The notes under the pieces were generated by a model. That model did not search any database. It was not told the origin of the DNA and saw nothing but the letters and a program-made list of their open reading frames with translations. Both the position numbers and the translations under genes were made by a program. Below are positions 1 to 4,597 of a stretch of 5,437 nucleotides of DNA, piece by piece; positions within the stretch are counted from its first letter, which is position 1, and every line of letters starts with the position of its first letter. Where the stretch lies: the NCBI GenBank assembly GCA_013140935.1, contig JABFSD010000033.1, positions 1 to 5,437 of the forward strand, written 5' to 3'. The stretch is from Acidobacteriota bacterium. GTDB lineage: Bacteria > Acidobacteriota > Blastocatellia > RBC074.

Positions 1-198
1 GTCAGTACCGCGTTCGACGACGCGCTCAAAACCCTCGCGCGGCTCGATGAACGCAAATGCAGGATTGTCGAACTGCGCTATTTCGGCGGCTTGAGCGTCG
101 AGGAAACGGCGACGGTGTTGGGCGTGTCTACGCGCACGGTCAACCGCGAGTGGGGTCTCGCGCAGGCGTGGCTCTTTCGTGAACTGAAGAAACGCTGA
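1..198 (+). CDS. ECF-type RNA polymerase sigma factor, C-terminal part (5' end outside window)
   Basis: The frame is open from base 1 to the TGA at 196-198 and gives 65 residues. It contains sigma region 4: a helix around [16 protein letters not shown], then the helix-turn-helix [20 protein letters not shown], ending [15 protein letters not shown]. The pattern '[29 protein letters not shown]' is typical of the ECF subgroup found in Acidobacteria and Planctomycetes next to Ser/Thr kinases (the Sig-70_X6 / TIGR02999 type, from memory). The role would be promoter recognition, with region 4.2 binding the -35 element. The kinase start codon lies one base after this stop, so the two were co-transcribed and probably translationally coupled. 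Region 2 and the start codon are not in the window. The sequence after the HTH is intact, so nothing visible here says this gene is broken. Its target promoters cannot be inferred. Confidence 0.88.
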   Translation, partial: VSTAFDDALKTLARLDERKCRIVELRYFGGLSVEETATVLGVSTRTVNREWGLAQAWLFRELKKR

Positions 199-199
199 T

Positions 200-652
200 A
201 TGGAAAACGAAGCGACAACGTCCATCCAACTTTTTCAGCAAGCCCAGCGGCTGTATTACTCCGCGCTTGCGTTGGACGCCGCCGCGCGCACTGCGTTGCT
301 CGCCAAACACTGCGCCGCGAACGAAGCCTTGCGCCGCGAAGTCGGATCGTTGCTGGCTGCGCACGATCAGGCAGGCAGCTTCATCGCGGGCAATGGAATG
401 GAAGACCAAGCCCGACGCGAAGCCGCACTCGAAGACCAACCCACCGCAATGTTGCCCCACGCTGCACCGCGCGAAATCAATCAGTACCGCGTGGTCTCGC
501 TGCTCGGCCAAGGCGGCATGGGCGAAGTCTGGCTGGCCGAAGATACGCGCTTGCATCGCAAGGTGGCGTTGAAACTTCTGCCTGCGCAATTCGCCGCGGA
601 TGCCGCGCGCGTGCGCCGCTTCGAGCAGGAAGCCCACGGATTTCGTTGGTGA
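200..652 (+). pseudogene. Ser/Thr protein kinase, N-terminal fragment (truncated by internal deletion)
   Basis: The ATG at 200 follows the sigma stop by one base. The 150-residue product begins with the helical N-terminal segment usual in ECF-linked kinases (residues ~10-62, '[31 protein letters not shown]'). The protein kinase domain starts at ~96 with the glycine-rich loop LLGQGGMGEVW (101-111) and the ATP-anchoring lysine K125 in KVALKLLP. It reaches the start of the alphaC helix (RRFEQEA, 139-145) and then runs into five unrelated residues and a stop. The HRD catalytic loop, DFG, activation segment and whole C-lobe are absent, so it cannot phosphorylate. The downstream bases, read in another frame, encode the natural C-terminus of the same kind of protein (see 634-777). 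This points to loss of the middle of one gene and not to simple early termination. Family members are often around 850-900 aa, so some 2 kb may be missing (estimate from family knowledge). Confidence 0.85.
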
Positions 653-777
653 CGAAACTGAAACGAACCGTTCCCGTCGGATCAGGCAACATCTCCGTTT
701 CGCCCGATGGCCGCTGGCTGACGTTTCTGGAAGAGCAACTAAGCGGCGATTTGGTTTTGATGGAAACTGGAAAATGA
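634..777 (+). pseudogene. C-terminal remnant of the Ser/Thr kinase: last PD40/TolB-like propeller strand
   Basis: Read in the frame of base 634, which differs from the kinase N-terminal frame, this stretch gives about 47 residues ending at the TGA 775-777. The core at 691-726 reads ISVSPDGRWLTF, the PD40/WD40-like propeller signature (SPDGRWL), followed by a Gly-Asp-Leu-Val-Leu strand just before the stop. Ser/Thr kinases with C-terminal TolB-like propellers in Acidobacteria commonly end this way ('..VSPDGRW......SDLMLVENFR', from memory). Together with the kinase N-terminus immediately upstream, it marks the two ends of one gene with the centre deleted. The junction falls at about 631-640, and the deletion also shifted the frame. 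There is no ribosome binding site or good start codon for this piece, so it is not expected to be made as a protein. Confidence 0.68.
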
Positions 778-898
778 CACGATAGAAAACCCATCGCCAA
801 GTGGGCTTCGGTGATAAGAAATCGCCAGCTTGCATCGGTGGGCAACCTCCAGCGCACGCGACTCGGCCAAAGAATCTGCCAGGCTTGCGTGCCGGGCG

Positions 899-927
899 GT
901 GACGAAACGCACATTCGTTGCTATACT
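899..927 (+). promoter_or_regulatory. Sigma70-type promoter with extended -10, likely driving recA
   Basis: A -35-like GTGACG (899-904; 4 of 6 to TTGACA) and a -10 TATACT (922-927; 5 of 6 to TATAAT) are separated by exactly 17 bp. TGC directly before the -10 supplies an extended -10 (TGn). Transcription would start near 933-935. The next gene downstream is recA, so this is its most likely promoter. This is assigned by pattern only. Confidence 0.6.
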
Positions 928-1130
928 CCGCCCGCATTCAGCAATTCAGTTCAGTTCGTTCGCAAGTACCCCGCACATCGGGAGTGTGCAGGCCGCTGTT
1001 GCCGGACGATGCTGAACATCTGACAACCCGAAGCCTTCAAGTGCGCATGGCCTTTTCTCTTTTGCTGCGGGGCAAAGCGAAACAGGTTGCGGGCCGCAGA
1101 TGCAGGCGGATTACCGAATACCAACAAGCA

Positions 1131-1136
1131 AAAGGA
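1131..1136 (+). promoter_or_regulatory. Ribosome binding site of recA
   Basis: AAAGGA lies 11 bases before the ATG at 1148. It decides the start: the other in-frame ATG at 1100 would add 16 residues unlike any RecA N-terminus and has no purine-rich site upstream, only the GC-rich palindrome at 1088-1098. Confidence 0.7.
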
Positions 1137-1147
1137 AAACTGACACT

Positions 1148-2254
1148 ATGGCAATCCCAACCGTAAACAACGACAAAGTAAAAGCCATCGAGGCCGCACT
1201 CGCCAATATCGAAAAACAATTCGGTAAAGTCTCCATCATGAAACTCGGCGACCATCGCGTCGAAGAGATTCCCGTCATTTCAACCAGCAGCATCGGCATT
1301 GACGCCGGCATCGGCGTCGGCGGCGTACCGCGCGGACGCATCGTCGAAATCTTCGGCCCTGAAAGTTCGGGCAAGACGACGCTGGCGCTGCACATCGTCG
1401 CCGAAGCACAAAAGGCCGGAGGCATCGCCGCTTATGTTGACGCCGAACACGCGCTTGATGCGATTTACGCCGAAAAGCTCGGCGTAAACATCAATGATCT
1501 TTTCGTCTCGCAACCCGATTCCGGCGAACAGGCTTTGGAAATCACCGAATCGCTCGTGCGTTCCAACGCGATTGACGTGTTGGTCATAGATTCCGTCGCC
1601 GCCCTCACGCCGCGCGCCGAACTCGAAGGCGATATGGGCGATTCATTGCCGGGCTTGCAAGCGCGCTTGATGTCGCAAGCCTTGCGCAAGCTCACCGCCG
1701 TCGTAGGCCGCTCAAACACCTGTCTGATTTTCATCAATCAAATTCGTGAAAAGATCGGCGTCATGTTCGGCTCGCCCGAAACGACGACGGGCGGACGCGC
1801 ACTGAAATTTTATTCGTCCGTGCGCTTAGACATTCGCCGCATCGGCGCTATCAAAGACGGAGATTCGGTCACCGGCAATCGCACCAAAGTCAAAGTCGTC
1901 AAAAACAAAGTTGCACCGCCTTTCAAAGAAGCCGAGTTCGACATTATGTATGGCGAAGGCATCTCGAAATGGGGCGAAATCATTGACATCGGCGTTGATC
2001 GTAAGGTCGTCGAGAAATCAGGTGCGTGGTTCTCTTATAAAGGCGAACGCCTCGGACAAGGCCGCGAGAACGCAAAAGCTACGTTGCGCGATAACGCCGC
2101 ACTGGGCAATCGCGTCGAGACGGAATTGCGCGCGGCATTAGGGCTGCCCGTCAAGGCGCAACAAGTCGCAGCAATTGCGGCAGCAGCAGCGGCGGGGGCT
2201 GAAGCGGCTCCGGCCAAACGCGGACGCGGAGCTAAAGACGAAGGCGACGAATAA
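1148..2254 (+). CDS. recA: Recombinase RecA
   Basis: The product is 368 aa (E. coli RecA is 353) and complete. RecA coats single-stranded DNA in an ATP-dependent filament, pairs it with homologous duplex for recombinational repair, and stimulates LexA self-cleavage. The N-terminal helix (1-30) ends in the typical [19 protein letters not shown]. Walker A is GPESSGKT (70-77, K76, T77), and the catalytic glutamate E100 lies in VDAEHALD. Walker B is [11 protein letters not shown] (143-153, D148). Loop L1 lies at ~158-172 ([15 protein letters not shown]). [22 protein letters not shown] (195-216) carries Q198 and loop L2. The C-terminal domain includes [10 protein letters not shown] and the [18 protein letters not shown] region (291-308). 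After residue ~340 comes a low-complexity tail rich in Ala, then KRGRGAK, ending acidic (DEGDE). The start at 1148 fits the RBS and family N-terminus. Promoter 899-927 and terminator 2274-2314 make it a single-gene unit. recX is not downstream; an IS66 element is. Confidence 0.98.
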   Translation: MAIPTVNNDKVKAIEAALANIEKQFGKVSIMKLGDHRVEEIPVISTSSIGIDAGIGVGGVPRGRIVEIFGPESSGKTTLALHIVAEAQKAGGIAAYVDAEHALDAIYAEKLGVNINDLFVSQPDSGEQALEITESLVRSNAIDVLVIDSVAALTPRAELEGDMGDSLPGLQARLMSQALRKLTAVVGRSNTCLIFINQIREKIGVMFGSPETTTGGRALKFYSSVRLDIRRIGAIKDGDSVTGNRTKVKVVKNKVAPPFKEAEFDIMYGEGISKWGEIIDIGVDRKVVEKSGAWFSYKGERLGQGRENAKATLRDNAALGNRVETELRAALGLPVKAQQVAAIAAAAAAGAEAAPAKRGRGAKDEGDE

Positions 2255-2273
2255 ACCCTGAGTCATATCAACC

Positions 2274-2314
2274 AACAGAAAAGGCACGAACCAAAACGTC
2301 GTGCTTTTTCTGTT
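2274..2314 (+). terminator. Hairpin terminator downstream of recA
   Basis: The arms AACAGAAAAGGCACGA (2274-2289) and TCGTGCTTTTTCTGTT (2299-2314) pair over 16 bp with one G-U pair, around a 9-base loop. The T-run sits inside the right arm (2305-2309) and the matching A-run in the left arm, so it could work in both directions. It begins 19 bases after the recA stop. Confidence 0.78.
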
Positions 2315-2332
2315 TCATCTGATTGAACCTAC

Positions 2333-2357
2333 GTAACTGCTCACGGTTTTGAGTTAT
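2333..2357 (+). repeat. Left terminal inverted repeat of the IS66 element
   Basis: 25 bp starting GTAACTGCTCACG and ending TTTGAGTTAT. It matches the reverse complement of 3845-3869 at 23 of 25 positions; the two mismatches are adjacent, at bases 14 and 15 of the repeat. Confidence 0.9.
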
Positions 2358-2442
2358 GCGGTTCAATCTCTTGTAACGCTTCTTGGCGTAACGCCGTCTG
2401 ACGTTAGCGAAACAGGTTAAAGATGACGGAGCCGTACGGGCG

Positions 2443-3540
2443 TTGAATGTGATGATCATCAGTGAAGCGCAACTGGAGCAACTTTCGCGTACCGAATTGA
2501 TCGCGTTGGTCAAAGCCTTGTGTACCAACGTCGCATCGCTGGAACAGCGGGTGGCGGAGTTGGAAGCCAAGCTACCTCCCGGAGCGCCCCCGGTGACTTC
2601 GCGTAACTCCTCGCAACCGCCGTCGCGCGATCAGAAGTCCAATCTGGTCGTGTCCAAAGTATCTAAACGGATCGGAGCCAAACCCGGCCACGCAGCCGCG
2701 ACGCGTCCGTTCGTAGAAAAACCGGATCGCGTCATTGAAGTCAAAGCCGAACGCTGCACCAATTGCCATACGAATTTACAGAATTGCGAGCCGGTGCGTG
2801 TCATTCGTCATCAATTGACAGAACTGCCGGTCGTGCGTCCGCTAGTCATTGAGACTCAAATTCATGAAGTCGAATGCCCGCATTGTCACACGCTGCAACG
2901 CGCTACGCCGCCCGTCGGACTGGAACCGACGCGCTGCTTCGGGCCGCGCCTGGAAGCTACCGTGGTCTATCACAAACAAACGCAACATCTGAGTTACGCA
3001 CGCATTGCGGCGCAGATGCAAGACCTGTTCGGCGTCACCTTGAGCGCAGGCGGAATCAACGCCATCGTGCAGCGCGGCGGTCAACTCGCTCAACCCAAAG
3101 CCGACGCGATCGGCGCGGCAGTGGCACGCAGTCCCATCATCGGCAGCGACGAAACCAGCGCCCGCGTACAAGGCCGCAACTGGTGGCAATGGGTCTTTCG
3201 CAGCGCGGCGGGCGTTTATCATCGCATCGCGCGGACGCGCAGTGCTGCGGTCGTAGCAGATTTTATGGGCGAGCAATGCGCCGACGTATGGGTCAGCGAT
3301 TGTTACAGCGCGCAACTGCTGGCCCCGGCGAAACAGTTTCAACTCTGCCTGGCGCATCAAATTCGTAATCTGACGCGCCTGATCGAACAAGCTCCGGCGT
3401 TGTTATGGCCGGTGAAAATACAGGCGCTCTTTCAGGAAGCCATCCATTTACGGAACCGTTTTTTCACGACCGACGAACTGACCTTGCCGGGTTACCTGCG
3501 GCGCGTGGCGGAGTTGGAAACCGCCTGGACGCGTTACTGA
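2443..3540 (+). pseudogene. IS66 family transposase, N-terminal and central part (frameshifted)
   Basis: The frame runs from a TTG at 2443, with GGAG 11 bases upstream, to a premature TGA at 3538-3540, giving 365 residues. An ATG at 2452 is the alternative start. Domains in order: a leucine-zipper-like coiled coil (~10-44, ending ASLEQRVAELEAKL); the conserved NSSQPPSRD patch (55-63; IS66 consensus NSSKPPSSD); an IS66-type zinc-binding domain with CTNC (105-108) and CPHC (145-148); and the DDE core with D236 in IIGSDETSARV and D286 in DVWVSDCYSA, followed by the AHQIRNL segment. The catalytic glutamate is not in this frame; it is in the continuation at 3520-3845. The break is at 3517-3523: after GAA (E359) one base appears lost, and the native frame resumes at CGC 3522. 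An intact product would be ~467 aa. Without the glutamate this fragment cannot catalyse transposition, though it might still bind the IS ends. Confidence 0.88.
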
Positions 3541-3845
3541 CCGAAGACCAGACGGGTACGGCGGCGCAGCAGCTTTACCAACGGTACGTCAAACACCGCG
3601 ACCACTTGCTGGTCTTCCTGACAGAACCGGAAGTGCCACCGACCAACAATGCTTGCGAAAGCGCGTTGCGCCCCTCCGTCATCCACCGCAAAGTAACTAA
3701 CGGCTTCCGCTCCGAACGGGGCGCACAAGGCTACGCCGCCCTCGCTACCGTACTCGAAACCGCCAAACTCCACGGACAAAACCTCTTCGATTCTCTCGTT
3801 GAACTAATGGGACCGCCAGTGCTGCATTACCTCAATACCTCGTGA
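3520..3845 (+). pseudogene. IS66 family transposase, C-terminal part with the catalytic glutamate (frameshifted)
   Basis: In the -1 frame relative to the upstream part, from about base 3520-3522, the sequence continues the same protein for ~108 residues. It runs through RLDALLTEDQTG, then the IS66 hallmark PPTNNACESALRP, whose glutamate codon is at 3657-3659 and is the third DDE residue. HRKVTNGFRSERGAQGYAAL and a C-terminal helix follow, ending VLHYLNTS at the TGA 3843-3845. This stop touches the right inverted repeat. The frame extends upstream to an ATG at 3405, but the first ~39 residues from there are a wrong-frame reading of the transposase core, and no RBS marks a start. Everything after the break looks well conserved, so the frameshift is probably recent. 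Programmed slippage is unlikely: the bases at the switch (G GAA ACC) are not a classic slippery heptamer. Confidence 0.85.
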
Positions 3846-3869
3846 TAACTCAAACTCGTGAGCAGTTAC
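3845..3869 (+). repeat. Right terminal inverted repeat of the IS66 element
   Basis: Inverted copy of 2333-2357 with two mismatches. Its outer end reads CGTGAGCAGTTAC on the + strand. The transposase stop codon ends on its first base. Confidence 0.9.
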
Positions 3870-3991
3870 GAAAAATGAGCAGTGCGTCGGGTTCCACGGA
3901 ACGCGGCGTAAAATGGCATAACAGTATCATCGCCGCAGGCGCAGTCTTGAGGTGGCGATTTGTTTTGGGTACGCGGTCGCGCAAAATAGTG

Positions 3992-4023
3992 AACCCCGGT
4001 TGTTAGTCGCAACCGGGGTTTTT
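3992..4023 (+). terminator. Strong intrinsic terminator, gene of origin not visible
   Basis: A perfect 11-bp stem, AACCCCGGTTG (3992-4002) and CAACCGGGGTT (4010-4020), has a 7-base loop and runs into TTT (4021-4023), giving five T in a row from 4019. It is oriented for + strand transcripts. Nothing coding lies between it and the IS66 element 120 bases upstream. It may end a transcript that the insertions separated from its gene, or shield the IS21-like element from read-through. Confidence 0.88.
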
Positions 4024-4112
4024 CTCTTTCGGCTGCTTACCGCGAACGGCACTCAGCTTCAAACGCATTGTTGCGATCGTGCCATTCGCAAGCAGCTTTT
4101 GTCTACTGCTAC

Positions 4113-4116
4113 GGAG
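4113..4116 (+). promoter_or_regulatory. Ribosome binding site of the Cys-rich gene
   Basis: GGAG lies 9 bases before the ATG at 4126. It favours this start over longer in-frame readings that would extend back through the terminator hairpin. Confidence 0.55.
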
Positions 4117-4125
4117 ACGGCTGCG

Positions 4126-4593
4126 ATGTTGGCTCACCACGCGGCGGAGCCTTTCCGCCAACGTTTTTGTCGTGCGGCTGCTTGCGGAGCGCGCTTCTTT
4201 TTGTGTCGCGCGTGTGATCGCGGGCAAGGTTATTGCAGCGCCGTATGTCGCACGCAAGCGCGGGCGCAACAGCTACGCGCTGCACGTCAGCGCCATCAAC
4301 ACAGCGACGCCGGACGCCGCGATCATGGGGATCGCCAACGTACCTATCGCCGTCGTTTGGCGCAGCGGCAACCCGCTCCTCCGCTACCAACTCCGCCAAC
4401 TCCGCCAACCCCGCCGCAAGAAAACGTGACGGATCATGCTTCCGCTGTGACAGCGACTGCGGGCAAGCTGCGCGCATCCGTTTGGGCGTGGCCTGCGCAG
4501 GCACAAAGCGCACGAACGGCGCTTGGCGCGCTCGTTTGCCGCTGGTGCGGGCGCGTAGGCCGTTGGCTCAATCCCTTCGTGAATACGAGTTGA
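4126..4593 (+). CDS. Cysteine-rich, zinc-finger-like protein encoded upstream of istA
   Basis: The product is 155 aa from an ATG with GGAG 9 bases upstream. A cysteine cluster is spaced C15-x4-C20-x6-C27-x2-C30-x6-C37-x3-C41, within FCRAAACGARFFLCRACDRG and QGYCSAVC; this looks like one or two small zinc knuckles. A very basic Arg/Gln-rich helix follows (43-82, with HGDRQRTYRRR), then a proline linker PTPPTPPTPP (89-98) encoded by three 9-bp repeats, and a second cysteine pair CRWCGRVGRW (138-147) near the C-terminus. The basic region suggests nucleic-acid binding. From memory, similar small proteins ('CGxxFFxCRxCDRGQRYC') recur directly before IS21-type transposases in Planctomycetes, Myxobacteria and Acidobacteria, but I know no assigned function. 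The stop is 4 bases before the istA ATG, so the two are probably translated together. It could be an accessory transposition factor or regulator; that is inference. The frame is supported by both Cys clusters. Confidence 0.72.
   Translation: MLAHHAAEPFRQRFCRAAACGARFFLCRACDRGQGYCSAVCRTQARAQQLRAARQRHQHSDAGRRDHGDRQRTYRRRLAQRQPAPPLPTPPTPPTPPQENVTDHASAVTATAGKLRASVWAWPAQAQSARTALGALVCRWCGRVGRWLNPFVNTS
4387..4413 (+). repeat. Three tandem 9-bp repeats encoding the Pro-Thr-Pro linker
   Basis: CCAACTCCG, CCAACTCCG and CCAACCCCG stand in a row and encode PTP PTP PTP in the Cys-rich protein. The copy number could change by slippage without breaking the frame. Confidence 0.85.
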
Positions 4594-4597
4594 AGAC

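Larger units (their letters stand above)
778..1147 (+). other. Non-coding region upstream of recA (370 bp)
   Basis: No convincing gene lies here; the short open frames on either strand lack family features. The first ~120 bases hold only a weak hairpin (793-815). A promoter sits at 899-927. Downstream is a leader of about 214 nt before recA, containing three TTCAG direct repeats (937-954) and small hairpins: GCACA/TGTGC at 973-977/985-989, TTTGC/GCAAA at 1061-1065/1072-1076, and the odd-length palindrome TGCGGGCCGCA at 1088-1098. None matches a riboswitch class I recognise. Confidence 0.6.
2333..3869 (+). mobile_element. Complete IS66-family insertion sequence (single-transposase type), 1,537 bp
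   Basis: Both ends are visible. The left end at 2333 starts GTAACTGCTCACG, and the reverse complement of the right end (from 3869 inward) starts with the same 13 bases. IS66-family elements characteristically begin with GTAA. The 25-bp terminal repeats agree at 23 positions. Between them is one transposase gene with IS66 zinc-finger and DDE features and no tnpA/tnpB, which is the ISBst12-like single-ORF layout. The flanks do not show the expected 8-bp target duplication (GAACCTAC left, GAAAAATG right). The transposase frame is broken once, so the copy is probably not autonomous. It lies 18 bases after the recA terminator hairpin. Exact boundaries could be off by one base, because C/G flanks the GTAA at both ends and extends the match. 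Confidence 0.9.
3870..4125 (+). other. Non-coding interval between the IS66 and IS21-like elements (256 bp)
   Basis: No gene is supported. It holds a short inverted repeat (GTTCC/GGAAC near 3891-3902), a possible -10 hexamer TAAAAT at 3909-3914 without a good -35, a TTTTG/CAAAA pair flanking CGCGGTCGCG just before the terminator, and the strong terminator at 3992-4023. The left end of the IS21-like element should lie in here or just upstream, but with only one end in the window it cannot be placed. Confidence 0.5.

Noticed and set aside
793..815. Hairpin after the kinase remnant as a terminator
   Set aside because: A 9-bp stem with one bulge and one G-U pair, no T-run on the + strand, and only a short T-run for the minus strand where no gene is seen; too weak to call.
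140..937. Long minus-strand open frame (265 codons) opposite the sigma and kinase genes
   Set aside because: It is antisense to clearly recognised kinase and sigma coding sequence, has Arg/Cys-rich composition and no domain; a GC-rich shadow.
899..1030. Canonical LexA/SOS box before recA
   Set aside because: No Gram-positive CGAAC-N4-GTTCG, no E. coli CTGT-N8-ACAG and no GTTC-N7-GTTC with correct spacing was found.
1100..1147. In-frame upstream ATG extending RecA by 16 residues
   Set aside because: No RBS, sequence unlike RecA N-termini, and an AAAGGA site correctly placed for the ATG at 1148.
918..1166. 82-codon + strand frame upstream of recA
   Set aside because: It starts inside the -10 region of the predicted promoter, runs into recA in another frame, and has no RBS or recognisable features.
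3510..3545. Programmed -1 ribosomal frameshift in the IS66 transposase
   Set aside because: The bases G GAA ACC at the switch do not form an X XXY YYZ slippery site, and single-ORF IS66 elements are not known to me to use one.
3870..3991. tRNA gene before the strong terminator
   Set aside because: A GGTTCC-like stretch at 3890 suggested a T-arm, but no cloverleaf, anticodon arm or acceptor pairing could be built.
4079..4107. Promoter GTGCCA-17-TCTACT for the Cys-rich gene
   Set aside because: Each hexamer matches only 4 of 6, and the start of transcription would fall on the ribosome binding site, leaving no usable leader.
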